A DNA stretch of 64,000 nucleotides from Paraburkholderia sp. CNPSo 3274 (GTDB lineage: Bacteria > Pseudomonadota > Gammaproteobacteria > Burkholderiales > Burkholderiaceae). Location: the NCBI RefSeq assembly GCF_024206475.1, contig NZ_JAMBPR010000002.1, forward strand, positions 186,001 through 250,000. Reading direction: 5' to 3'. This document shows positions 7,925 through 15,552 of this stretch, piece after piece; within the stretch, counting starts at the first letter, position 1; each line of letters begins with the position of its first letter. A program made the translations under genes and the position numbers. Under the pieces are notes generated by a model. That model was given only the letters and a program-made list of their open reading frames with translations. It did no database searches and was not told where the DNA came from.

Positions 7925-9820
7925 TCAGGCCGCCGCGCGCGGCGCGCTCAGCGCGCGCTGCAACGCTGCGCGCAGCACTTCGTAATGCACCGGCTTCGTG
8001 AGCCGGTCGAAGAACGGCGCGCCCTCGCCCCCCGGGGTTTTGCCCGCATTGTCCGGAAGCGCCGCCAGCCCCGCCACGTCGGCGCTCACCGCAATCACGC
8101 GCGGCTGCGCGAGCACGTCCTGCGCGGTTTCGAGCCCCGCCACGAAGTCGTAGCCGTCGCGGCCCGGCATGTGCAGGTCGAGCAGCACCACGTCGCACGC
8201 CTCGTTCGCGAGCAGCGCGAGCGCGCTATCGGCGTCGCCGGCCGCGAGCGCGCGGTAGCCCATATGCGCGACCATCTCGCATAGCGAATCGCGCACGAGC
8301 GGGTTGTCGTCGACGACGAGCACCTGCGGCAGCGCCCGCGCGGGCTGCGCCGCTTCGGCCACAGCTGCGGGCGCCAGCGGCTCGACCGGCGTGACGGGAA
8401 TGCGCACGGTGAAGGTCGTGCCTTTGCCCACGCGGCTTTGCGTCTCGATCGTGCCGCCGAACAATTCGACGAGGCCCCGCACAATCGCGAGCCCCATCCC
8501 CGCGCCCTCGTAGCGCCGCGAGCGCGACGTGTCGAGCTGCGTGAACTCCTTGAAGATGAGCGGAATCTGGTCGGACGCCACGCCAGGCCCCGTGTCGCCG
8601 ACGACGATCACGAGCGTGTCGCCGCCAGCGGGCCTCGGCACACCTTCCTCATCCTGCGATAGCCGCGCGACCCGCGCGGGCGCCTGCAGCCAGAATTCGA
8701 GCCGCACCTTGCCGCGTTCCGTGTAGCGGATCGCGTTCGTGACGAGGTTGCCGGCGATCTGGCGAATACGATGCGGGTCCGCCACCACGCGCCGCTGCGG
8801 TCCCACCCACGCATGCTCGAACACGAGCCCGCGTGCGTGCGCCGCCTGCTCGTTCTCGTCGACGATCGACTGCAGCAGTTCGCGCGGCTCGAACTCTTCC
8901 TGCCGCAATTCAAGCTTGCCCGCGCCGAGACGCGCGTAGTCGGTGAGGTCCTTCATCTGCGCTTCGAGCTGGCGCGCGGCGGTTTCGAGGCGCTGGATCA
9001 CCTTGCGGTCGGCTTCCGAATGCGAATTGAAGCCGAGCAGTTCGATCGACGAGACGATCGCGTGCAGCGGCGTGCGCAGTTCGTGGCTGATCATGCCGAG
9101 GAAGGCGTCCTTCGCCATGCTCGCCTCGCGCGCGGCGCGGCTCGCCTGGTGCTCCGCTTCGAGCGCAGCGCGCTGCTGGTGCAACAGGCGCGTGCGCCGG
9201 TAGCCGTTCATCACGAGCAATACGCCGGCCGCCGCCGAAAGCACGAGCAGCACGAGCCCGGACGCGAACAGTTCGCGGCGCTTGGCGATGAAGTCGTGCC
9301 GGATCGCCTCGCGCTCGGTCACATCGGCGAAACGCCGGTTCAGCGCCAGGTCGGTCACCTGGGTCCAGTGCAGGTCGAGCGCCATGAGCATCGGCACCGC
9401 GCGTTCGGGGTTGTCCTCGAGCGTGGCGATTTCGGCTTCGAATGGCGAGATCGTCGCGGCCAGAATGGCGAGATCGGCGTCCTGGCGCCGCTTCAGGCCC
9501 GGCGTTGCGTCGAGCGAGAGCGTCGAGCCCTTCATCACGTTGAGCTTCGACTGCAGCACCTCGTAGCGCAGCCGCACCTTGTCGAGATCGCGGTCGATGC
9601 CGTCCGCGAACATCAGCAACTGGCTCTCGAAACGCGCGTAGGCGATCTGGAGCTGCGCGGCGTCCCAATACAGGCCGTCGTAATTGCCCGTGATGCGCTG
9701 GACGACCTGCGGATTGAGCAGGTTCGCATAGAGCAGATAGCCGACCGCCACCACAGGCGGCGCGAGCGCCGCCATCCAGATGATCGCCTGCAGCAGGCGT
9801 CGCAAGGGACGTTGTATCAC
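7925..9820 (-). CDS. Hybrid sensor histidine kinase/receiver
   Basis: A 631-residue inner-membrane kinase. Transmembrane helices at about 12-33 and 187-206 enclose a mostly helical periplasmic sensor of about 150 residues. A cytoplasmic linker helix leads to HisKA (MISHELRTPL, His246), an HATPase domain (NAIRYTERG; GDTGPGV; GAGMGLAIV) and a C-terminal receiver (VLVVDDNP; Asp548 in LLDLHMPG; Lys609 in LTKPV). No Hpt domain is present, so phosphorelay would need another protein or the kinase signals directly to the convergent BetR-receiver protein. It is transcribed seven bases after a secreted molybdopterin-fold protein, which may supply or modulate the signal. Confidence 0.9.
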   Translation of the reverse strand: MIQRPLRRLLQAIIWMAALAPPVVAVGYLLYANLLNPQVVQRITGNYDGLYWDAAQLQIAYARFESQLLMFADGIDRDLDKVRLRYEVLQSKLNVMKGSTLSLDATPGLKRRQDADLAILAATISPFEAEIATLEDNPERAVPMLMALDLHWTQVTDLALNRRFADVTEREAIRHDFIAKRRELFASGLVLLVLSAAAGVLLVMNGYRRTRLLHQQRAALEAEHQASRAAREASMAKDAFLGMISHELRTPLHAIVSSIELLGFNSHSEADRKVIQRLETAARQLEAQMKDLTDYARLGAGKLELRQEEFEPRELLQSIVDENEQAAHARGLVFEHAWVGPQRRVVADPHRIRQIAGNLVTNAIRYTERGKVRLEFWLQAPARVARLSQDEEGVPRPAGGDTLVIVVGDTGPGVASDQIPLIFKEFTQLDTSRSRRYEGAGMGLAIVRGLVELFGGTIETQSRVGKGTTFTVRIPVTPVEPLAPAAVAEAAQPARALPQVLVVDDNPLVRDSLCEMVAHMGYRALAAGDADSALALLANEACDVVLLDLHMPGRDGYDFVAGLETAQDVLAQPRVIAVSADVAGLAALPDNAGKTPGGEGAPFFDRLTKPVHYEVLRAALQRALSAPRAAA

Positions 9821-9827
9821 CCGCTAC

Positions 9828-10370
9828 TCACCGCTTGATCGTCATCGACTTGATCTGCCACGCGAACTTCGAGTCGCCGGCCGCGCCGTCGAGCTCGAGC
9901 GGATGCTCGTCGCGTGGATAGATCAGGAACAACGGGCCGAAATTGCTCACCTTCAGGCGCTGGCCGTTCATCTCATAGGCGAGCACCACGCCATAGCGTG
10001 CGGCGTCGGCCACGGGCACGACGCAGGTGTAGTCGTCGAGCGTGTGGATCTCGATCTGGCTGCCGTAGGCGCCCACGGCCTTGAGCACGTCCGAAAGCAG
10101 CGGGCCCGCAAAGGTCGAGCGCGGCGTCCAGGTCGTGGCCGTCGTGATCGAATGCGCGGGCAGCGCGAGCAACTGCGCCTCGCTGAAGTGATATGCCGTG
10201 TGGGCCGCGTTGTTGGTCACGCGCACCTCGCCATCGACGTCGAGCGAGAGCGAACCCGCAGAACCCGCCGCCTGCGCAGAGTGTGCAAAAAGCGGCGCCG
10301 CGCCCGCGAGCGCGAACCCCGCCACGGCGGCCCAGCGCCGCCAGCCTGGCCATCCCATCCAATGCCACAT
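9828..10370 (-). CDS. Secreted molybdopterin-oxidoreductase-fold protein lacking the metal-ligand Cys
   Basis: A 180-residue protein starting at ATG 10370 with a signal peptide (basic WRRW, then AAVAGFALAGAAPLFA, likely cut after AQA). The mature part resembles the sulfite-oxidase/YedY molybdopterin-binding fold (FSEAQLLALPAHSI; FAGPLLSDVLKAVGA; NFGPLFLIYPRDEHPLEL). In catalytic members a Cys follows the strand after the first block, but here that stretch is TTATTWTPRS and the only mature Cys lies in DYTCVVPV. It is therefore probably not a standard molybdoenzyme. It is co-transcribed with the hybrid kinase downstream, so a periplasmic sensing or accessory role is inferred. Confidence 0.78.
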   Translation of the reverse strand: MWHWMGWPGWRRWAAVAGFALAGAAPLFAHSAQAAGSAGSLSLDVDGEVRVTNNAAHTAYHFSEAQLLALPAHSITTATTWTPRSTFAGPLLSDVLKAVGAYGSQIEIHTLDDYTCVVPVADAARYGVVLAYEMNGQRLKVSNFGPLFLIYPRDEHPLELDGAAGDSKFAWQIKSMTIKR

Positions 10371-10661
10371 CTTGCCCGAGCCCTTTCGCGCGATGATTCG
10401 CGTCGTTGTCGTGTGTCTTTGTGCGGCGCTGCGCCGCTTTGTGCGGCAATGCGCCGCTTTTTGCGGCAATGCGCCGCTTTTTCCTGCTGCTTTTCCCTCG
10501 CTTTCCCGCTACTTCACCCGCCATGCCAGCAGGCGCTGGTGAGCATAGGCATAATATCGTCAAACATTGCACTGACAATAGCCGTCTTTTTCTCGTACAC
10601 CGCTATCGGAAACGCGTGTTGCGCATTTGCCGATCCCGCGCTTCGTCACCCATTTCAACCC
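10371..10661. other. Divergent intergenic region
   Basis: This 291 bp lies between the molybdopterin-fold gene (minus) and the phosphoribosyltransferase gene (plus). It contains the three-copy 20 bp repeat described separately and an AT-richer part near 10545-10610 that probably holds the plus-strand promoter. I see no supported small gene. Confidence 0.5.
10421..10480. repeat. Three tandem 20 bp repeats, each a hairpin with a T-tail
   Basis: Copies at 10421-10440, 10441-10460 and 10461-10480 follow the pattern KTGCGGCRMTGCGCCGCTTT. Copies 2 and 3 differ at one base, and copy 1 differs mainly in the loop. Each can fold as GCGGC/GCCGC. The block sits about 50 bp upstream of the minus-strand signal-peptide gene. 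On the plus strand the T-tails resemble terminators, and on the minus strand the block lies in the leader or promoter region. Confidence 0.85.
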
Positions 10662-11609
10662 ATGGATAAACCTGTCGTTCCGCTCACCTACGAACAGCTC
10701 GATCACTGGGTCGAGTCGCTGCAACCGGCGCTGATCGCGGAGGAATTCGACCTCGTGATCGGCATTTTGCGCGGCGGCGCGCCGCTCGCGCTGATGGTTT
10801 CGCACGCAACGGGTGCGGGTGTCGCGTTCCTGCGCTATGACCGCGTCACGCGCGAAGTGCGCTGGGACTCCACGTTGCCGCTGCCCGAACCGGGCTCGAA
10901 AGTGCTGATCTGCGAAGACATCGCGGGGCGCGGCCATACGCTCGTGGACTGCATCGCGTTTCTGAGCGAGCACGGGCTCGTCGTGCGCACGCTCACCGGC
11001 GCCTACGACGACCTCAGCCGTTTGCGCCCCGATTATTCGATCGACGCAAGCGGCTATTTCGCGCTCTTTCCGTGGGAGCGCCAGGCCTACACCGACCGCT
11101 ATCGCGCCGACTGGATCCGCGACGGCGAAGGCGAAGGCACGCGCATGGCCGACGACCACGAGTACGCCGTCTACGCCATCGATCTCGACGGCGTCCTGCT
11201 CCCCGACATCCCGGTTGCGCGCTACGACGAAGACCTGGTCGCCGCGCTCGCCGAGCGCGATGAGCTGGTGCCGTTCGAGCGCCTGCCGGGCATCGACATG
11301 AAACGCACGCGCGCGATCATCACGGGGCGTCCGGAGATCGACCGCGAGCGCACGCTCGCCTGGCTCGAGCGCCACGGCTTCGCGCACCTCGAACTGATCA
11401 TGCGTACGCCGGACGAGCACGACGACACGGCCGCGGCCGTGGCTGCGCACAAGGCCGCGGCGGCCATCCGCAGCGGCGTCACGCACTTCATCGAGAGCGA
11501 TCCGGTGCAAGCCATCCTGATCGCCCAGAGCGCGCCGCTCCTGCGCGTGATCTGGTGGAACGCCCAGGCGCGCACGGGCACGCTGATCGGCGCCTCGGCC
11601 TGGAGCTGA
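10662..11609 (+). CDS. Phosphoribosyltransferase fused to a HAD-like domain
   Basis: A 315-residue protein from ATG 10662. Residues 1-155 form a type I phosphoribosyltransferase (GILRGGAPLAL; the PRPP loop VLICEDIAGRGHT). Residues about 165-310 resemble a HAD-superfamily domain: YAIDLDGVLL (motif I Asp), IITGRP (motif II Thr), HKAAAAI (motif III Lys) and IESDP (motif IV). Single phosphoribosyltransferases of purine or pyrimidine salvage are about 150-200 residues, so this is a real fusion with one continuous frame. The substrate is unknown; one chemistry joins or releases a phosphoribosyl group and the other would remove a phosphate. The gene is monocistronic and convergent with a helicase gene. 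Confidence 0.8.
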   Translation: MDKPVVPLTYEQLDHWVESLQPALIAEEFDLVIGILRGGAPLALMVSHATGAGVAFLRYDRVTREVRWDSTLPLPEPGSKVLICEDIAGRGHTLVDCIAFLSEHGLVVRTLTGAYDDLSRLRPDYSIDASGYFALFPWERQAYTDRYRADWIRDGEGEGTRMADDHEYAVYAIDLDGVLLPDIPVARYDEDLVAALAERDELVPFERLPGIDMKRTRAIITGRPEIDRERTLAWLERHGFAHLELIMRTPDEHDDTAAAVAAHKAAAAIRSGVTHFIESDPVQAILIAQSAPLLRVIWWNAQARTGTLIGASAWS

Positions 11610-11624
11610 GCGAGAAAGCGCTCA
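11607..11624. terminator. Bidirectional hairpin made from two stop codons
   Basis: TGAGCG (11607-11612) and CGCTCA (11619-11624) form a perfect 6 bp stem. The left arm begins with the stop of the phosphoribosyltransferase fusion and the right arm is the stop of the convergent helicase read in reverse. With no T-run it would at best be a weak bidirectional terminator. Confidence 0.4.
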
Positions 11625-13298
11625 GACGCCGCCGCGCTGGCCCTCGATGAACCGCGCGGCGCGCGGCGACGCCACCACGATGAGCTTCATGGCCGCGCGC
11701 GTCGCCCCGACAAAGAGCTTGCGCGCGGCACGCTCGTCGAATGACTCGAAGTCCACCTCGGTCAGGATCACGCACGGCGCGGACTGTCCCTTGAAGCGGT
11801 AGATCGAATCGAGCAGCACGTCGCCCTCGCGGTACTGCGGATTGCCGAACAGGTCATATTGGCCCGTGAAACTGCGCAGCCGGTGCGGACCGAGCTGATC
11901 GAGCGCCGTGAACAGCGAATGCTCGCGGCCGCGATAGGAAAGCACGACGATGTCCTGCTTGCGAAAGCCGAGCGAAAGCGCCAGCGTAATCGCGCGTTTC
12001 GTCGACAGAACCACCCCGGGCTCTGCGCCGGGTTCGGCTTCATGCTCGTCCCAGCTCGCCACCGTCACATCGGAGCCGTCGAACGGACTCCCCGCCGCGA
12101 GCTGCGCGATGGCGGGCACGGTCGCTCCGGCCACGACGCGCAGGAACGCGAGGATGTCGCGCGGGCTGCGGTAGTTCGTGTTCTCGCGCAGCACGGTCCA
12201 GCCCGCCAGCGCGAGCGGCTCGCGCACATACAGGTTCTGCAGCGGATCTTCGAGCCACCACCATGCAGCGTCCGGCCGCAACAGACGCCCGAGCGCGCCG
12301 ACCCACGGCTGCTGGAAATCCTGGCCTTCGTCGACGATCAGCACATCGAACTGCCAGCGTTCGGCAATCGGCATCTCGCCAAAGCGCCGCACGAGGTCGT
12401 CGAACGCGCCGGGGCTCTCGAAGTCGGGCACGTGGCCGCCATCACGCGCGACCCAGTCGCACAGCTGGTGATAGGTCGCCACCTTCGCCTCGGGCGGCGC
12501 GAGCTGCGCGATGTGATCCGCGAGCGGCCGGTTGAAACACACGTAGAGCGTGCGCGCGCCGCGCGCCACCGCGTCCTTCATGACCTGCACGGCCAGTTGC
12601 GTCTTGCCCGAGCCCGCCGTGCCGATCACGCGCAGCCGGAACGGGGCGAATTCGAGCCGCCGCGCCCACGTGGCGAGGCCGCCCGCGAGCCGCGTGACGA
12701 GCGTGCCCGCCGCGCCGAGCAGCGCGCTGGTGTCGGGCGTGAGCGAAAGTTCGTCGGCGAGAAAGTGATGGATCTTGGCGGCGCACGGCAGGCGCGGCTC
12801 GTCGGCGGGCATGGCTTCGAGCACGATGGCGGCGAGCTGCGTCTTGCGCGTGGCATCGACGATGCGCGCTGGGTTCACGCCCGCGATGGCCGGTTCGCGC
12901 ACCACGTGGTCGGGGCAGTAGAACAGCTCTTCGAGCACGTAGGTGCCCGCGCCGAAAGACGCCGTAAAGCGCCGGTGCAGCCCTTCGACCGTGCGCGCCA
13001 GCGCGATCGCCACATTGCGCTCGGTTTGCATGTACGCCTTGACGAGCCCGCCCGGCGTTTCGCGCAAAAAGCCCGTTTTCTGCTCGACGATCATCACGCG
13101 CCCGGCCGGGCTGACGATCACGAAATCGGCCTCGCCGAAGACCGAAAAGCCTTCGGAGAGTCGCGTCCAGTGCACGCCGTGATAGACGGTGTAGCCGTTC
13201 GGCAAACCGCGTGCGAGCGCGGCGAGCGTTTCGCGCTCGCGCGCGGCGGCACCGGTGGCTTCGAGATGTTGCCAGTCGTCGGGAACAATGCGGGCCAT
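11622..13298 (-). CDS. NERD-domain superfamily I (UvrD-like) helicase
   Basis: A 558-residue protein from ATG 13298; a further upstream in-frame codon would add a low-complexity tail. An N-terminal NERD-like nuclease-related region spans about 30-130 (GFSVFGEADFVIVSPAGRV, then VEQKTGFL). The ATPase core follows: Walker A GTAGSGKTQLAVQ, motif II VDEGQDFQ, and C-terminal SF1 motifs near YRFKGQSAPCVILTEVD and LFVGATRAAMKLIVV. It would bind or unwind DNA or RNA in an ATP-dependent way. NERD-helicase proteins occur both as housekeeping and as defence-associated genes; no defence neighbours are seen here. Confidence 0.83.
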   Translation of the reverse strand: MARIVPDDWQHLEATGAAARERETLAALARGLPNGYTVYHGVHWTRLSEGFSVFGEADFVIVSPAGRVMIVEQKTGFLRETPGGLVKAYMQTERNVAIALARTVEGLHRRFTASFGAGTYVLEELFYCPDHVVREPAIAGVNPARIVDATRKTQLAAIVLEAMPADEPRLPCAAKIHHFLADELSLTPDTSALLGAAGTLVTRLAGGLATWARRLEFAPFRLRVIGTAGSGKTQLAVQVMKDAVARGARTLYVCFNRPLADHIAQLAPPEAKVATYHQLCDWVARDGGHVPDFESPGAFDDLVRRFGEMPIAERWQFDVLIVDEGQDFQQPWVGALGRLLRPDAAWWWLEDPLQNLYVREPLALAGWTVLRENTNYRSPRDILAFLRVVAGATVPAIAQLAAGSPFDGSDVTVASWDEHEAEPGAEPGVVLSTKRAITLALSLGFRKQDIVVLSYRGREHSLFTALDQLGPHRLRSFTGQYDLFGNPQYREGDVLLDSIYRFKGQSAPCVILTEVDFESFDERAARKLFVGATRAAMKLIVVASPRAARFIEGQRGGV

Positions 13299-13520
13299 GG
13301 GCGGGTCTCGGACGTGAGTTGGGGGTCGAGGCGGGACGGCCGCGCAGGAAAGCGAGGGAGCGGCGCCGCACGAATCGGGCGCGACAGCGGAACTCACAGC
13401 GCCGCGCAGCGCCTATTCTACGAAATGCCGGGCTGCGCAAAAAAACCGCGCGAGAATCGTGTATCGTGGCGGCCTGCGCCAGGCTTGACCCTTTTTCCCC
13501 TTGCAAGGAGTACGCGCCAG

Positions 13521-14147
13521 ATGATTACGATCTGGGGACGCGCCAATTCGGTGAATGTCCAGAAAGTCCTGTGGTGTTGCGATGAACTCGTGCTGCCGTT
13601 CCAGCGCCTCGACGCGGGCGGCCCGTTCGGCCATCTCAACGAGCCTTCCTATCTCGCCATGAATCCGAACGGCAAGATCCCGACGATCGCCGACGGCACG
13701 TTCGTGCTGTGGGAGTCGAACGCGATCCTGCGGTATCTGGCGATGGAGTACGGCCCCTCGAGCCTGCTCTACCCGACCGACCCGAAGGTGCGCGCCGCGA
13801 TCGAGCGCTGGCTCGACTGGTCGATCGGCACGCTCGCGCCCGCCGAGCGTCCGGTGTTCCTCGCGCTCGTGCGCACGCCGCCCGAAAAGCGCGACACGGC
13901 GAAGCTCGCGGCCGACTTCGATCAGCTGACCCCGCTTTGGCGGCTGCTCGACCACCATCTGCAAGGCCGCTTCTTCATGGAAAACGAGCGTTTCTCGCTC
14001 GCCGACATCGTGCTCGGCGCGTACGCGCGGCGCTGGTTCGGGCTCGAAGGCGTGGAGCGCGAGCCGCTGCCGAATATCGAGCGCTGGTATCAGCGCATCG
14101 CGCAGCGCCAGGGCTTCCGCAAGTACATCGATCTGCCGCTCACCTGA
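13521..14147 (+). CDS. Glutathione S-transferase family protein
   Basis: A 208-residue protein from ATG 13521, with AAGGAG ten bases upstream. The thioredoxin-like N-terminal domain starts MITIWGRANSVNVQKVLW and includes NPNGKIPTIADG (cis-Pro loop) and WESNAILRYLA (the glutathione-binding Glu-Ser pair). A helical C-terminal domain follows from about residue 85. The length is normal. It would conjugate or reduce with glutathione in the cytoplasm; the substrate is unknown. It is followed by zur after 57 bp, with no sign of functional coupling. Confidence 0.9.
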   Translation: MITIWGRANSVNVQKVLWCCDELVLPFQRLDAGGPFGHLNEPSYLAMNPNGKIPTIADGTFVLWESNAILRYLAMEYGPSSLLYPTDPKVRAAIERWLDWSIGTLAPAERPVFLALVRTPPEKRDTAKLAADFDQLTPLWRLLDHHLQGRFFMENERFSLADIVLGAYARRWFGLEGVEREPLPNIERWYQRIAQRQGFRKYIDLPLT

Positions 14148-14204
14148 GCCGTCGCTCCACGGCGGCGCGGGCGGCCCGGCGGCGCGCCCCGTATAATCGC
14201 AAGC

Positions 14205-14825
14205 ATGAAGACAGCAAAACCGTCCCCGGACGCCTCGGCCTTGCACGGCGAGGCGCACGACCACGCGCACGATCACGGCCACGCCCACTCGCACGACGGC
14301 GCCGAGGGCGCTTCGGTCGAGTCCGCGCTCGCGATGGCGGAGGCCTATTGCCGCGAGCGCGGCGAAAAGCTCACGCCGATCCGCCGCAAGGTGCTGGAGT
14401 TGCTGCTCGCCTCGGGACGCGCGACCAAGGCGTATTCCCTGCTCGACGAAATGCGCCAGATCCATCCGGGTTCGGCGCCGCCCACGGTCTACCGGGCGCT
14501 CGACTTCCTGCTGTCGGCGGGCCTCATCCACCGCATCGAGTCGATCAACGCGTTCGCCGTGTGCCACGACCTCACGCAGTGTCAGCACGGCATTCTCGTG
14601 GTGTGCCAGCAGTGCGGCAACGTCACCGAGTTGCACGAGCCCAAGCTGCGCCAGGCGTTAGTTGCGCAGATCGAGGCCGCGGGCTACCGGCTCGCCGGCG
14701 ACGGCATCGAGCTCAAGGGCCTCTGCGCGCAATGCCAGCGAAGTCAAGCTAATCAGGCTAGTCAAACCGACAAGGCTGCCCAGCCGGGCGCCGCTGCCGC
14801 GCCCGAAGCCGCCGCGCAGTCCTAG
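14205..14825 (+). CDS. zur: Zinc uptake regulator Zur (Fur family)
   Basis: A 206-residue Fur-family repressor. The N-terminus carries a His/Asp-rich segment (residues 15-32, HGEAHDHAHDHGHAHSHD) that could bind metal and is longer than in many Zur proteins. The winged helix (about 45-115; KLTPIRRKVLELLLASGRA; APPTVYRALDFL) precedes a dimerisation and metal domain with two CxxC pairs, CQQCGN and CAQCQ, for structural zinc, and HGILVVC. A polar Ala/Gln-rich tail of about 30 residues follows. In this family the zinc-bound dimer represses zinc importer genes; no such genes are in the window. Confidence 0.88.
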   Translation: MKTAKPSPDASALHGEAHDHAHDHGHAHSHDGAEGASVESALAMAEAYCRERGEKLTPIRRKVLELLLASGRATKAYSLLDEMRQIHPGSAPPTVYRALDFLLSAGLIHRIESINAFAVCHDLTQCQHGILVVCQQCGNVTELHEPKLRQALVAQIEAAGYRLAGDGIELKGLCAQCQRSQANQASQTDKAAQPGAAAAPEAAAQS

Positions 14826-14943
14826 CCCGTTAGCCAACCGTTTTTGCCCGCAGTCCAGCGCAGGCAACGGATCAGCCGCGCCGCATGTCGCGGCGCTTTA
14901 GCCCATCAGCACCCGCACGTTTCCCGTCTCGCAGCGCGCTACG

Positions 14944-15354
14944 TCACAGCGACTGGCGCGCGTCGATCGCGTCGCTCAGCAGCGTCACGAGTTCTTCCGG
15001 CCGGGCCGGCTTGGTCATGAAGTGCTGGAAGCCTTCGCCGATGCTGCGCAAACGCCAGCTTTCGCCGGTATGGCCCGTGAGCGCGACCGCGACGGTCGGT
15101 GTGTGATCGCCGCGAATTTCGTAGTCGCGCAGACGCTGGATCAGGTAGAAGCCGTCCATGGCCGGCAGGTCGAGATCGCAGACCACGGCGTCGGGGTGCA
15201 GGCTCAGGGCCGCTTCGACGCCCGTTTCGGCGTCTTCGACCGCCACGACATGCGCACCCTCCGCCTCGAGCAGCGAAGTCAGTGACGCCCGGCTGTGCGG
15301 GTCGTCTTCGACGAGGACGATGGTCGTCCGGTCGAGTTTGTGTACTGCGTTCAT
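14944..15354 (-). CDS. Single-domain response regulator (CheY-like)
   Basis: A 136-residue stand-alone receiver. It has the acidic pair in VLVEDDP, the phosphoacceptor Asp in VVCDLDLPAMDGF, the Thr in ALTGH and the Lys in MTKPARPEEL. There is no output domain, so it would signal by protein contact or serve in a phosphorelay. No kinase gene is adjacent; the hybrid kinase at 7.9-9.8 kb is the nearest in this window. It is flanked by zur (convergent) and the photolyase gene (same strand, upstream). Confidence 0.88.
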   Translation of the reverse strand: MNAVHKLDRTTIVLVEDDPHSRASLTSLLEAEGAHVVAVEDAETGVEAALSLHPDAVVCDLDLPAMDGFYLIQRLRDYEIRGDHTPTVAVALTGHTGESWRLRSIGEGFQHFMTKPARPEELVTLLSDAIDARQSL

Positions 15355-15552
15355 TGTGTTTGCTTACATGCCTTTCTGTCTGTCAGGCCGAGTGCCGCGA
15401 GGCTACGAGCCCGGTGTAACGTTGGGCGTGCGGCAACGCGGGCCGTCCTGATAGAGCAATCTTAATGCCGTCCGGTTCCTGCGTGCTGCGAGTGCGCCCA
15501 TCCGCGCCGCGCACAATAGCCGCATCACAAGACAGCCCGATGACGGCCGCGC

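Noticed and set aside
10421..10480. CRISPR array
   Set aside because: The repeats are directly adjacent with no unique spacers, and there are no cas genes.
9780..10661. A long N-terminal extension of the phosphoribosyltransferase fusion
   Set aside because: It reads antisense through the molybdopterin-fold gene and through the 20 bp hairpin repeats; the homologous part starts at 10662.
11622..13298. Anti-phage defence helicase
   Set aside because: The NERD-helicase architecture alone is not evidence; no nuclease, methyltransferase, toxin or mobile element is adjacent.
11859..13520. A 550-residue extension in front of the glutathione transferase
   Set aside because: It is the antisense frame of the NERD-helicase gene; AAGGAG and the normal family length support the start at 13521.
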